A DNA stretch of 64,000 nt from Vibrio jasicida CAIM 1864 = LMG 25398. GTDB lineage: Bacteria > Pseudomonadota > Gammaproteobacteria > Enterobacterales > Vibrionaceae. Shown here piece after piece: positions 26,723 to 36,600 of this stretch. Position 1 is the stretch's first letter. Every line of letters begins with the position of its first letter. Position numbers and translations under genes: made by a program. Location of the stretch: assembly GCF_000400365.1 (NCBI RefSeq), contig NZ_BAOG01000003.1, forward strand, positions 248,001-312,000, written 5' to 3'. Under the pieces are notes generated by a model. The model worked only from the letters and a program-made list of their open reading frames with translations, did no database searches and had not been told where the DNA came from.

Positions 26723-29700
26723 TTAAATCACGCTTTCAATTTGATGAAGAAGTTTCTCTTTCCGCACCGGTTTCGGTACATAGGCATCCATACCTGAGTC
26801 ATAGCAACGTTGAATATCGTCATCCACAACACTGGCGGTTAATGCAATGATCGGTGTTTTCGGTAGACCAGAGTTTCTTTCATATGCTCGGATTTCTTTG
26901 GTCGCTTGGAAGCCATCCATCACCGGCATCATGCAGTCCATTAAAATGATGTCAAAGCCATTATCTTGTTGGAACATATCCACGGCAATTTGACCATTTT
27001 CTGCAATCTCAAACTCATAACCAGCTTTACTTAACAACAATGACGCTACTTTTTGGTTTACGGTATTATCTTCAACTAACAGAATACGCTCGGAGCGACT
27101 CGGTAGGATCGTGATTGAAGGCTCTTCTTTTGGATCTGCTGCTTGATGGTTATCCACATGACTAACTGGGGCTGGACTGATGTTGTTAATCGTAGCGTCG
27201 ACAACTGGTACGTTAGCAGCTTTTGCCAGTTTCTCTTTCAACACATTCGCTTTGAACGGTTTCGGGACGTAGTCGTCCATACCAACATCAAAACACTTCT
27301 GAATATCGTCATCCACCACACTCGCGGTTAAGGCGATAATAGGGATGCGGTAGTTGCGGTTTTCATCTTGCTCGATCTGACGAATTTTCTCTGTCGCTTC
27401 AAAGCCATCCATGACAGGCATCATGCAGTCCATTAAGATCAATGCGTATTGGCTCTTTTTGAACATTTCAACGGCTTCGGCACCATTTGCAGCTAAATCG
27501 AAAGGGAAGCCCGCTTTGGTCACGTGCAATCCAGCAATTTTTTGGTTTACTGTATTGTCATCAACCACCAATATTTTAGCTCTGGTATTCGCGACACTGG
27601 TTACGGCTAGTTGTGCTTTTTGGGTGAATTTTGCTTCGCAGCTTTCAAGTGCTTTCACTAAACGTTGACCAAGCAGCGGTTGAGTAATGATGGCACTCAC
27701 GCTCTGACCGAAGTCAAATTGACCGCTATGTAAATGCTTCACTAAACACAGACGAACATTCTGTGTTTCCAGTCTGTGGAAGATGTCTTCATTGGCTTTG
27801 GCTGCATTAGGACGAGTCTCGGCATAGATCACAACCACCTGTTCTTTGTCATTGATCCATGTCGGTAGCTCATCTAATGACGTTACGGATTGATGCATCG
27901 CGATGCGATAGAAATTAAGCTCATCACGTAGGGTACTTTCCATATTCGGGTCGTCACAAACCAACCAAATCTGACTGTTATGAGCGGTATGTTTTGAGTC
28001 AAAATCTAGTTGGACTACGGAAGAAGTCAGTTGGAAGAAGAAGCGGCTCCCTTGGCCTTTCTCAGATTCCAATTGGATCTTTCCACCCATCAGCTCTACC
28101 AGTTGCGTGCTGATCGCTAAGCCAAGCCCAGTGCCTCCAAATTGGCGCGTTGTAGAGTCGTCTTCTTGTGCGAAGGGTTCGAATATCTTTTTCTGCTGTT
28201 GTTCATCAATACCGATGCCGGAATCTTGCACTGAAAACTCCATTATCGCGTAAGAACCCGACACGGAATGGGTTGATACCGACAGGCACACAGTGCCACT
28301 TTCGGTAAACTTCACCGCATTAGACATAAAGTTCATGATCACTTGGCGTAAACGGTGATCATCAATCATCAAGCGGAATGGAGTATTACGGCTAATGTTT
28401 ACCTTAAGGTCGATGCCTTTTTCTTTGGCTTTTGGAGAAACAATAGAAGCAATGTCGTAGATAGATTCACGCACACAGGTTGAATGTGGACTGATAAGCA
28501 ACATGCCCGATTCAATTTTTGAGAAGTCTAGAATGTCGTTAATCAAGCTCAACAGTAGTTGCGATGAAGTCTCGATAGTATCCACATAGTCGCGTTGCGT
28601 GGCAGTGAGGGAGGTATCAGACAACACTTCTGATATACCGATCACTCCATTAAGTGGTGTGCGAATTTCATGCGACATGTTGGCCAAAAAGCTGCTTTTT
28701 GCTTTGCTGGCTTTAATCGCGTCGTCTTTCGCACGCTCCGCATCCTCTTTTGCTTGGGTTAATTTCACTTTTGCTTGTTCGCGTTCGTAACTCAGGCGCT
28801 CTACTTCCTGAGCGAACTTGCTCAACTCGTCTTTGCCTTTGACTAATTCTGCGAGCGGCGACTCTTCGCTGTAGCTGTCGCGGCGTAAAAACTCGAGAAC
28901 AAGGTTTAGGTTGCCTGTCACTTTACGTACTAAACGTATTGCGAGGCTGATGACCAAAATGGTGATTAACGACATCACGCCGATGAACATGAGTCGCTGT
29001 TGGTTGGCAATGGAGATGGCATGATCAACGTCAGCATTAAGTTGGTCAGTCATTTTATTATCGACATTTTGTAGCAGTTCGAGACGGCCGTTTAGAGCAG
29101 TCAAACCCGTCGCGACTTCTTGGGGAGGTAGGGTACTCAACTCTTGTTCACTGAACAGATAAGCACGGAATTCTTGGCTAAGAACGAATACTTGATTTGT
29201 GAAGGTTTCGATTAACAACTCAACTTGTTGTTGATTAGCATTAAGGGTTACAAAGCGCTCTAAGAACAGTTGTTGATTTTTGACTAAGGATTCAATCTCG
29301 CTACCGATGTCTGTGTCGTAGTACTGGTTTTGTTCAACGGAATAAATTAGGTACTGGCTTAAACGGTTTTCTTCTTTCGACCAGAACATTAGCCACTCAA
29401 TTTGCATTAAAGCAGACAGATGGTTTTGGATTTCAACCGTGGCATTGTTAAAAGGGACTTTTTCTAAAGCCAAAAGAATCTGTTTGTAAGTGTCGGCGCG
29501 CCATTCAGCTAAGTCTAGACGCTCATCCATGTCTGTACTGGTCGCGAGAGACAAACTTGCTTCTTCTAGGCTTGACAATAAGTCCGCCATTTCAACGCCT
29601 TTATCGGCAAAAATGAGAGTGGCGGTGGCATTGAGTTTCTCAGTTGTACCTTTGATCATCACCGCTTTATCGGTTACGTCTGGATTGCTAGGCAGGTTGT

Positions 29701-29884
29701 AAAGATACGAAACCTGATCCATGTAGTCAGAGAACAAATGTGCTCTTTCAAGATCTTGAGCCTGAGTCGACAACCTAACGACTTGCTGTCCCGCCAGAAA
29801 GAGCAACAAAACGATGGGTAAGAAAACTAAGCAAAACAGCTTGTGTTTTACGGAGAGGTTATTCCATGAAAGCGATCCAGCCAC
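26723..29884 (-). CDS. Hybrid sensor histidine kinase with two receiver domains
   Basis: A 1053-residue inner-membrane hybrid kinase. An N-terminal helix ([20 protein letters not shown]), a ~270-residue all-helical periplasmic domain (possibly NIT-like; low confidence) and a second helix ([20 protein letters not shown]) come first. A HAMP-like/coiled-coil segment follows, then HisKA with H405 ([19 protein letters not shown]) and HATPase_c ([27 protein letters not shown]). Two receiver domains carry D819 and D983, both in [12 protein letters not shown]. There is no HPt domain, so output needs a separate HPt protein. The GTG start has a weak ribosome site. It heads an operon with the PstS-like and porin-like genes, suggesting that the three sense one ligand. 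Confidence 0.9.
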   Translation of the reverse strand: MAGSLSWNNLSVKHKLFCLVFLPIVLLLFLAGQQVVRLSTQAQDLERAHLFSDYMDQVSYLYNLPSNPDVTDKAVMIKGTTEKLNATATLIFADKGVEMADLLSSLEEASLSLATSTDMDERLDLAEWRADTYKQILLALEKVPFNNATVEIQNHLSALMQIEWLMFWSKEENRLSQYLIYSVEQNQYYDTDIGSEIESLVKNQQLFLERFVTLNANQQQVELLIETFTNQVFVLSQEFRAYLFSEQELSTLPPQEVATGLTALNGRLELLQNVDNKMTDQLNADVDHAISIANQQRLMFIGVMSLITILVISLAIRLVRKVTGNLNLVLEFLRRDSYSEESPLAELVKGKDELSKFAQEVERLSYEREQAKVKLTQAKEDAERAKDDAIKASKAKSSFLANMSHEIRTPLNGVIGISEVLSDTSLTATQRDYVDTIETSSQLLLSLINDILDFSKIESGMLLISPHSTCVRESIYDIASIVSPKAKEKGIDLKVNISRNTPFRLMIDDHRLRQVIMNFMSNAVKFTESGTVCLSVSTHSVSGSYAIMEFSVQDSGIGIDEQQQKKIFEPFAQEDDSTTRQFGGTGLGLAISTQLVELMGGKIQLESEKGQGSRFFFQLTSSVVQLDFDSKHTAHNSQIWLVCDDPNMESTLRDELNFYRIAMHQSVTSLDELPTWINDKEQVVVIYAETRPNAAKANEDIFHRLETQNVRLCLVKHLHSGQFDFGQSVSAIITQPLLGQRLVKALESCEAKFTQKAQLAVTSVANTRAKILVVDDNTVNQKIAGLHVTKAGFPFDLAANGAEAVEMFKKSQYALILMDCMMPVMDGFEATEKIRQIEQDENRNYRIPIIALTASVVDDDIQKCFDVGMDDYVPKPFKANVLKEKLAKAANVPVVDATINNISPAPVSHVDNHQAADPKEEPSITILPSRSERILLVEDNTVNQKVASLLLSKAGYEFEIAENGQIAVDMFQQDNGFDIILMDCMMPVMDGFQATKEIRAYERNSGLPKTPIIALTASVVDDDIQRCYDSGMDAYVPKPVRKEKLLHQIESVI

Positions 29885-30339
29885 AGTGCACGTCCATATC
29901 CAAGAGATTGATATGAAAAGTGTAGTTTATGTATCTCATTTGTTAGAAATGGTGTAGAAAAATTCATACTGATACTATCCAAAAAGTGTGACTCTTGCGA
30001 CAAAGGTGCAGTTTGTTAAGAGGATATGATTTCAAAAATATCAATAACTCCCTTCCTATTAGATTTATATTGTTTATTTAAAGTAATGAAACGTATCGAT
30101 AAAAACCATTTGTTGTACATGGAAAATGTTTTGTCGTAACTCGGGAGAAAGTTGCTGTTTCGATATACAGGGGTAGGTATAATTTGTTTGCTTTCTTGCT
30201 AATGAGAATGCCAAACGTCAGCGCTTGCATTTTGTGTAATCTGTACTCTGATTACAGCTAAAGGGCGCAAATAAGACGTGTCATCCATCGATTAGAATAC
30301 GTATTTTAAATACGACAATGTCACAACAACAATTAAGTC
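29885..30339. promoter_or_regulatory. Divergent promoter region between hybrid kinase and diguanylate cyclase genes
   Basis: This 455-bp AT-rich gap holds the promoters of both genes. A near-perfect palindrome CGTATTT-T-AAATACG lies at 30300-30314, only 25 bp before the cyclase start codon, and could be an operator or overlap the promoter. No coding frame is seen. Confidence 0.5.
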
Positions 30340-31875
30340 ATGAATGTATCTCGAAGTCTTCAAAGCGTAACGCTCCGCTACACCGTCCCAATTGTCTTTA
30401 TCGCTTTATTTACCAACTTTACCTATTGGGCCTACCAACAAGTCGATGAAGCAAAGAGTCTTGCTCGCTACCACGTGAAATCGGCTGAAGTAAACTTAGG
30501 AACCATCGTTGGTGGATATCGTGATTTGTTGCGGGCTATGAGCAATGATGAGCATTTCACCGAATCAGAATTGTCGCTGAAAGAGCGAGCCTCTCGCGCT
30601 GTGTCTTATAAAGAAGCGTTTGAATTGGCAGGGATCGGGTTCAGTGATGGCGTTGGGAATATGGTCAGCACGCACAATAACAAAGTCCATTCCATCGCAC
30701 ATCGAGACTATTTTCATCAAGTAATCCGAACCCAAAAGACCGTCATGACCGATGTACTTACAGACATCAGTAATGGCAACATTGTGTATGTCCTATGCCG
30801 TCCAATGTTTGACTTGTTAGGGGATTTGCAGGGGACCATTTCAGCATCGATTCACTTTAGTGAGATTCAACATGCGTTAAAAACGGACAACGAAGATGAT
30901 ATTTATAGTGTCTTATTGGATGATGAGCTGAATGTCATTAGTCATTCCAGAGATGCACAATATGTTGGTGTCAATCTGTTCAATTATGGTTATGAAAAAC
31001 TCTTCGATCGGGAAGCCAATTTACACGCTTTATCGAATTCTTCTTCCGGTGGTTTCTTCACTTATTCTTCGCCATTTGATCTGTCATACATTGAGTTCCG
31101 CAAGATCGAGGACACGCCTTGGATTTTACTTTCAAAAGCCAAGTTCAGCAGCTTACTCGGTGAAGGGACGACGATGTTTGGTGTTAACGTCTTGCTTATC
31201 ATCGCGATTTATCTTGTGATAACACGATTGATGGGTAAACAAGTCGTTGGATTAACGCAGCCTCTAGACCGATTCTTAGAAGAGAGCCAAGTGGTTCTCA
31301 ATGACAGTTCTATGGAGCTGAAAGAGCATTTTGAGTTGGTATTACAAGCTAGTCGTAATGGTGTTTTTTGTTCTCGTAGTGGCTTATTAACACGAGAATA
31401 TTTTTTGCGTGGGGCTGAAAAGTCGTTGTCTCTTAGTAATACGCCCAAAGCTTGTATCTTCTTTGATATGGATAACCTCAAGTACATCAACGATACATAC
31501 GGTCACTTAGCGGGCGATAAAGTTATCGCTCTGTTTGTGGCGGTGTTGAGAGAGAGTTTTGGCCACAAGCGCGACATCATAGGCCGATTTGGTGGTGATG
31601 AGTTTGTGGTGTTAACGCAAGAGTTTCGAACTAAGCGTGAATTAGAGCTAAAGCTAGACAAGTTCCTCGCTAAATTGCAAAGTACGGCGGATCGTTTAGG
31701 CATTGATATCAGTTTAACCGCGTCAATTGGGGTTGTTCTCACAGAGGGCGTGGGGCGCGATATTGATATTCTGCTGCACTGTTCCGATATGGCGGTGTAC
31801 AGAGCGAAGCAGTTGGGTAAAGGGCGTTACGCGTTTTATCATACTTCGATGGTAGAAGTGCCGATATTCAGTTAG
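30340..31875 (+). CDS. Membrane diguanylate cyclase with periplasmic Cache-type sensor
   Basis: A 511-residue protein. The first helix (YTVPIVFIALFTNFTYWAY) and second helix (MFGVNVLLIIAIYLVITRL) frame a periplasmic double-Cache-like domain of about 240 residues (FSDGVGNMVSTHNNKVHSIA, HRDYFHQVIRTQKTVMTDVL, WILLSKAKFSSLL). The GGDEF domain is intact: FFDMDNLKYINDTYGHLAGD and GRFGGDEFVVL, so it should make c-di-GMP. The RxxD inhibitory site expected just upstream reads HKRD, so product inhibition at the I-site is probably absent. No good ribosome site precedes the ATG. It is divergent from the hybrid kinase operon. Confidence 0.92.
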   Translation: MNVSRSLQSVTLRYTVPIVFIALFTNFTYWAYQQVDEAKSLARYHVKSAEVNLGTIVGGYRDLLRAMSNDEHFTESELSLKERASRAVSYKEAFELAGIGFSDGVGNMVSTHNNKVHSIAHRDYFHQVIRTQKTVMTDVLTDISNGNIVYVLCRPMFDLLGDLQGTISASIHFSEIQHALKTDNEDDIYSVLLDDELNVISHSRDAQYVGVNLFNYGYEKLFDREANLHALSNSSSGGFFTYSSPFDLSYIEFRKIEDTPWILLSKAKFSSLLGEGTTMFGVNVLLIIAIYLVITRLMGKQVVGLTQPLDRFLEESQVVLNDSSMELKEHFELVLQASRNGVFCSRSGLLTREYFLRGAEKSLSLSNTPKACIFFDMDNLKYINDTYGHLAGDKVIALFVAVLRESFGHKRDIIGRFGGDEFVVLTQEFRTKRELELKLDKFLAKLQSTADRLGIDISLTASIGVVLTEGVGRDIDILLHCSDMAVYRAKQLGKGRYAFYHTSMVEVPIFS

Positions 31876-31876
31876 C

Positions 31877-31905
31877 AAAAGGGAGGTGTGAAGCCTCCCT
31901 TTTTT
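31877..31905 (+). terminator. Rho-independent terminator of the cyclase gene
   Basis: AAAAGGGAGG (31877-31886) pairs with CCTCCCTTTT (31894-31903) within a run of six T. The overlap with the stop codon region is minimal. Confidence 0.88.
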
Positions 31906-31931
31906 ATTGTGTCTCAGCCGCTGGTGGTGAG

Positions 31932-32369
31932 TTAAGCCGTAACCGCTTGAGGCTGTTTTCTCAACACATAGATGTCATGATCTCGCAATAGGTAGAGAGC
32001 GAAACACGCAGCAAGCATCGGCCACGCCGCGAAGAATAATAGGTTGTTGAACGGGTCTAGGTACTTCGCAAACGAAGAGAAAGTCGAGCCAGCGTGTAAT
32101 ACCAGAATCGCAAGATAAGTCAGGTTCTTCCAAAGTCCAGCCACAAAAATCCCGATGAACACCAACTGGGCAATACCTAACGCGACAGAAAATCCACTCG
32201 ATATATCTAAACCATAAAAGCCAGAGAACACTTTCATTGCATGCTCTGGTACCAGCACTTTATCTAGCGCCCACATGATAAATACCAACGCGATACTTAA
32301 GCGAAGTGCTAACAGCCCTAATCCCAATTGACATTGAAGCTTTGGTTGGAGCGTTTCTTTCATTTTCAT
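31932..32369 (-). CDS. DoxX-like small membrane protein
   Basis: A 145-residue protein with four helices (LGLGLLALRLSIALVFIMWA; FSVALGIAQLVFIGIFVAGL; LTYLAILVLHAGSTFSSF; FFAAWPMLAACFALYLLRDH). The ALRLSIALVFIMWALDKVL start and LDPFNNLLFFAAWPMLAA end are typical of DoxX-like proteins. The function is unknown; members are linked to quinone or thiol chemistry in some bacteria. Confidence 0.75.
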   Translation of the reverse strand: MKMKETLQPKLQCQLGLGLLALRLSIALVFIMWALDKVLVPEHAMKVFSGFYGLDISSGFSVALGIAQLVFIGIFVAGLWKNLTYLAILVLHAGSTFSSFAKYLDPFNNLLFFAAWPMLAACFALYLLRDHDIYVLRKQPQAVTA

Positions 32370-32615
32370 TCCTTTATTGAGTAGTGAAGGTTCCTAATGG
32401 CAGACCGACTCTTTCTTAAACTGATTACAACGAGATATGTAAATATTCGTGTCCCGTTCCAATTTGGATTCTCGTCAGCACAATACATAAACCACGGAAA
32501 TATGACTGAATTGGCAAAAATGAAGTATTCGAGGACTCAAGGTGGATGTGGCTGATAGAAGATGTCACTCTTTCTTTGAGCAAGGAGTCGCTACAAAGCA
32601 TATAGGGAGAGACAT

Positions 32616-32831
32616 GTGAGCAAAGTGGATTGGCATAAAAATACAATTGAAGACAACACGTTAATTACGTCTTCCTATAAGAGCACTCAAAATGTACGTC
32701 GTTACTTCAAGTCCAAATGTGGAGACGGTTTCAAGTTTGACCGCAGCTTTATGCAGTGGATGAACGACGCAGAAGGAACAAGCATGGGTGATGCCGCACA
32801 AGAGTGGTTACGCAGACAGCAAGCAAAATAG
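32616..32831 (+). CDS. DUF6434 / SAP-like small protein
   Basis: A 71-residue protein with GTG start after AGGGAGAG. The sequence (VDWHKNTIEDNTLITSSYKS, TQNVRRYFKSKCGDGFKFDR, SFMQWMNDAEGTSMGDAAQE) follows the DUF6434 pattern DWH...T.SY..TQNVR.FF...G..F.F...F..W. The role is unknown, possibly nucleic-acid related. It sits 60 bp before the AlkD-like gene on the same strand and may be co-transcribed. Confidence 0.75.
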   Translation: MSKVDWHKNTIEDNTLITSSYKSTQNVRRYFKSKCGDGFKFDRSFMQWMNDAEGTSMGDAAQEWLRRQQAK

Positions 32832-32890
32832 TTCACCAATAAAGTGATTCACGCTAAACGTATCGAAATGGAAGAACAGAAAGAAAAACA

Positions 32891-33553
32891 ATGAGTATTG
32901 TAGAAACGTTAACTCAAAAGTTAAGTGAGATTGGGTACCCAGAGAAGCGAGTGCGCACCGGCTTGGTGAGGGCGATCTCTGCCGATGGTTTTCGAAGTTT
33001 AGACACAAAGCAAGCAGACTTCGTTTTTGAGCAGTGTGAAACATTGCTGGCAGAGCGTGATTGGGCATTAAGCGTGATTGCGTTTGACTGGGCGTTCAGA
33101 TTGAAAAAGCATTATGACGCCGCCACGTACGATCGATTCGAATCTTGGCTTTATCAATACATTACCGATTGGAATGATTGTGATGATTTTTGCACCCATG
33201 CACTCGGTGCGCTTATTGCTCAAGACAACAGCCTGTTTATTCGCACATTGGAGTGGGTTAAGAGTGATAACTTTGCCGTGAGGCGTGCAGCCGCAGTGAC
33301 GCTTATCTATCCGATCAATAAAGGCCTGTATAAAGGGACTGAGCCTTTTCACATAGCTGATTTGTTGCTCGAAGATGATCATTATTTAGTGCAAAAAGGC
33401 TATGGCTGGATGCTCAAAGTGCTGGCGCAAAAAGAACCGGAGCGAGTGGTGGACTACTTGAAACGTCACCATAACAAGATGCCGAGAACGGCGTTTCGAT
33501 ATGCGATAGAAAAGTTGGATAAGCAAACTAAGCGAGAGCTGATGGCCTTGTAG
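32891..33553 (+). CDS. AlkD-like DNA alkylation repair protein
   Basis: A 220-residue all-helical HEAT-repeat protein of the DNA alkylation repair family: ERDWALSVIAFDWAFRLKKH, SWLYQYITDWNDCDDFCTHA, SDNFAVRRAAAVTLIYPINK, GYGWMLKVLAQKEPERVVDY and MPRTAFRYAIEKL. The TDWNDCDDFCT segment and the RRAAAVTL helix correspond to the AlkD DNA-binding cleft (W..D..D and R). It probably is a DNA glycosylase removing 3-methyladenine/7-methylguanine-type lesions, although some family members are non-enzymatic. Confidence 0.87.
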   Translation: MSIVETLTQKLSEIGYPEKRVRTGLVRAISADGFRSLDTKQADFVFEQCETLLAERDWALSVIAFDWAFRLKKHYDAATYDRFESWLYQYITDWNDCDDFCTHALGALIAQDNSLFIRTLEWVKSDNFAVRRAAAVTLIYPINKGLYKGTEPFHIADLLLEDDHYLVQKGYGWMLKVLAQKEPERVVDYLKRHHNKMPRTAFRYAIEKLDKQTKRELMAL

Positions 33554-33596
33554 CTTCCCTCTTCGACACTTCGCCAAAGCAAGCAGAGTGATACAA

Positions 33597-33629
33597 AAAA
33601 GCCGACAGAATTGAATTCTGTCGGCTTTT
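33597..33629. terminator. Strong bidirectional terminator
   Basis: A perfect 16-bp inverted repeat (AAAAGCCGACAGAATT at 33597-33612, AATTCTGTCGGCTTTT at 33614-33629) lies between the convergent alkD-like and acfD-like genes. Confidence 0.93.
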
Positions 33630-33642
33630 ATCGTCTTACGGG

Positions 33643-36600
33643 TTACTTAACAGACAAATACTCAGAAGGAGACTTATCTGGTTTCGGTAAATCCATCGTC
33701 GCAACCGCGTTGAAACCGGCAGGCGTTAAACCACCAGAGTAATCAACCGTGCCATTTGGCAGGTTAGCTTTGGTTTCTGATGGGTTCCACATACGGAAGT
33801 AATCTGTCAGATCATATCCGGTCAGGTATGAGGTACATGCCATCATGAGATCGCCTTGGCTTAACTGGCTGCTTTGCGCAGAACAGTAGTTAATGCCTTG
33901 GTCGCCAATACTGTCACCACGTGCTTTACGGTGTGCGAGTTTAAAGAAGTTCCAGCCTTGGTCTTCACCAAAGATGCTCGGCTTCTCTGCTTGATTCGCA
34001 TACCAATCATCGATGTTGAAATGGTCTTCTGCCCAAAGCTTTAACTGGCCGAACATCGCTAAGCGCATGCCGACATCCGCTTCACTCCAAGCATGCCCTT
34101 CATAGCGATCGAGCCATAAAGGTGACTTGGATAGATCACTCGCAATGCGGTCCATGTATGGCTTTGATTCATGCTGTTCTTGCATGTAAAGGGCAAGAAT
34201 GTTGTTGGTGACCTCAGTAGAGCCTGCCATCATAAACGGTGCTGAAGCAAGGTTGTGTCCGACTTCATGCCATAGTAACCAGTCATTGGTTGGGTTTGAT
34301 GGCACGACAGTCCATGTAGGCCAGTAGCTGTTACTTTGAACTGGGTAGCCTGAGTGCGCCGCACCAATCGAGATTTGCACATCATTCACGAAGCGATGTC
34401 GGTTGGCGAGCAGGGCATCGTAAGTAAATCGACGGTGTTTTCCTTCTGCCGTGACTTGATCACGTCCGTAAAAATCACTCGCATGGTTCGCGAATGCGTT
34501 CAGTTCATCTGCAAACTTAGGTATGTCTGTGTCCAGTACGTTTTTCACTGGTGTCGTGTAGACGAAATGACCTGAATCGATTTCTGCCAATGGCACGTCA
34601 GTGTTGATTGGGTTTAGCCAAGCACCGTCTTTCCACCAAGACGCACGAAGCACACCAGTGAAGTTAAACGTCACAACGTCACGAGAATCCACTTCTAACG
34701 GTTGAATGTAAATCAAACCACCGTAAGGTACTTTGAAGCTCAAAGACGAACCATCATATTTGAAGGTCTTTTGCACGCGTGGCGGGCGTTTCAAGCTCAG
34801 TTCGTGGTTTGCACGGCCTGTTAAGTCATCAACCAATGCAACATTGATAGACGCTTTTACACCTCCAGAGATGGTGACTTCTTCAAGTTGCGGCGCCCAC
34901 AAGCCCGTCGATTGCATGCTGCCTGCCGTACCAATCACGGTTTTGTTGTCGGTATGAATCGCAACGCTCGCTGCACTGCCTGATTGAGCAGGGCGACCCG
35001 GGTAGCCAGTCGTATCGACACTGATCTCTAAATCCCAGTAAGAGCGACCCAACATCATGCGTGTTAACGGCTTTTCCATCCAGTTCAGAGGGTAAGATGG
35101 GTTCAGCTCGCCTGATTCGGTAATCATTGACCATTTAGCAAGTTGCTCTCGTGTATCTTGACCACAAACGTTGCCGCCTTGATGTGCGTTGCTCGTGTAG
35201 CAGTTCAGCATTTCGACCGCACGTTCGAAGCCAAGCTCATCTTGTACGTTTGGATTGAATTCGTATTGCTCGTCATTCCATAGCCAAACGGATAGGTTAT
35301 CGTAGGTTGAAGTTAGCTCAGCTTGCGACAAGCGTTCACCAATTTCTCCTTTACTGCGGTAGTAAAGCTCGTGAGAAAGTAAGCGATCAATATTGGCACC
35401 TAAGTTCGCCGCTTTTACCATGCTATCGACGACTTCAGGGCTCATTTCGTAACGAGTAAAGTCTGGGCGATGGTGGTTACCACGGCTAGGAATGCCATGA
35501 CCCTCTCGCACTTCAATACAGTTTACTTCGTATTGGTAATTGTCTTTACAAACCGGAACGCCAGGAAACTCGCGTTGAAGTTCTGCGATTGCTGCTTGTT
35601 TCTCTTGTTCAGACTTCACCATGTGGAATGCAAAGCGTTGATGCTCTTGTCCATCAATGGAGACGTTGTATAGCGGTATCTCAAGGGTAGGCATGTCGAT
35701 ATTGCCCGGCCATGTCACCGTACCGTTGTCATTAATCTCAATCTTAGTCGTGTCTGCATAACGTTCATAAACCACTAGGTCGTGCTCTGCGACCGTATGC
35801 AAGTTAGGTACGTTCGGACCTGATGTGCTGTGACACCAATAGCTGTCCGTACACAGAGACTGGAATGTCTTGGCAACGTTCGCTCCACCAACAGAAACGC
35901 CTGCCGCATCCGCTAAACGAGCAATCGGCTCTGGGCTACTCTCTTCTAAAGCATCAAAGAAGATGATGCTACCGCCGTTGTTTACGTATTCGATCAGCGC
36001 TGTGACGTCGTCTGCGTCCAACTTAGGTTGGTTGATGTCGGACACGACGGATTTTGTCGCGTAGCCATCAGTTTTGATTTCGTAAGACTGAAGCAAAAGC
36101 AGTGGTGTAGAGGTTGGATCTAATGAATCAAACTGGCCGCTGCTTAATACGTCCATTTCACCCAATTTATAGCTTGGGTTGACAAAGAAATCGTAGATTT
36201 GACCTTCTTTGCGATCCCAGCGGAATGCGTGACCTTTGTTGATGTTGGTGGCAATCGCGACAGATTCTTGCGTTGTATTTGGCACTAGCCAATCGATCAA
36301 GTTACTGAACATGATTAGCATGCTGCCGTGGTCGGTACGAGTATCCGTATCTTGCGCTTCTTGGTTGTGAGGCGTGCTGTAACGACATTGCTGCGCTTCG
36401 CTGTCGATGCCCAGATCTGCGCCTGCCCAGTAGTTTTCTGGACAAGAGAAGATAGAGGTGTACATCGCGTTACCCAAGAACACCACTTTACCCGAACCAA
36501 TCATACCTGCCGTCATGGTTGGTAGATTAAAAGTCGCGGTTTGTTTGGAAATTACTTCTGGGCGCTGCATAACCACCGTTGAGTTTTCATCAATGGTTGT

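Noticed and set aside
30197..30213. Sigma54-like sequence with a TTCTCATTA element before the hybrid kinase operon
   Set aside because: GG and GC are one base too far apart, the SypG core lacks the final TG, and the site is over 300 bp from the gene start.
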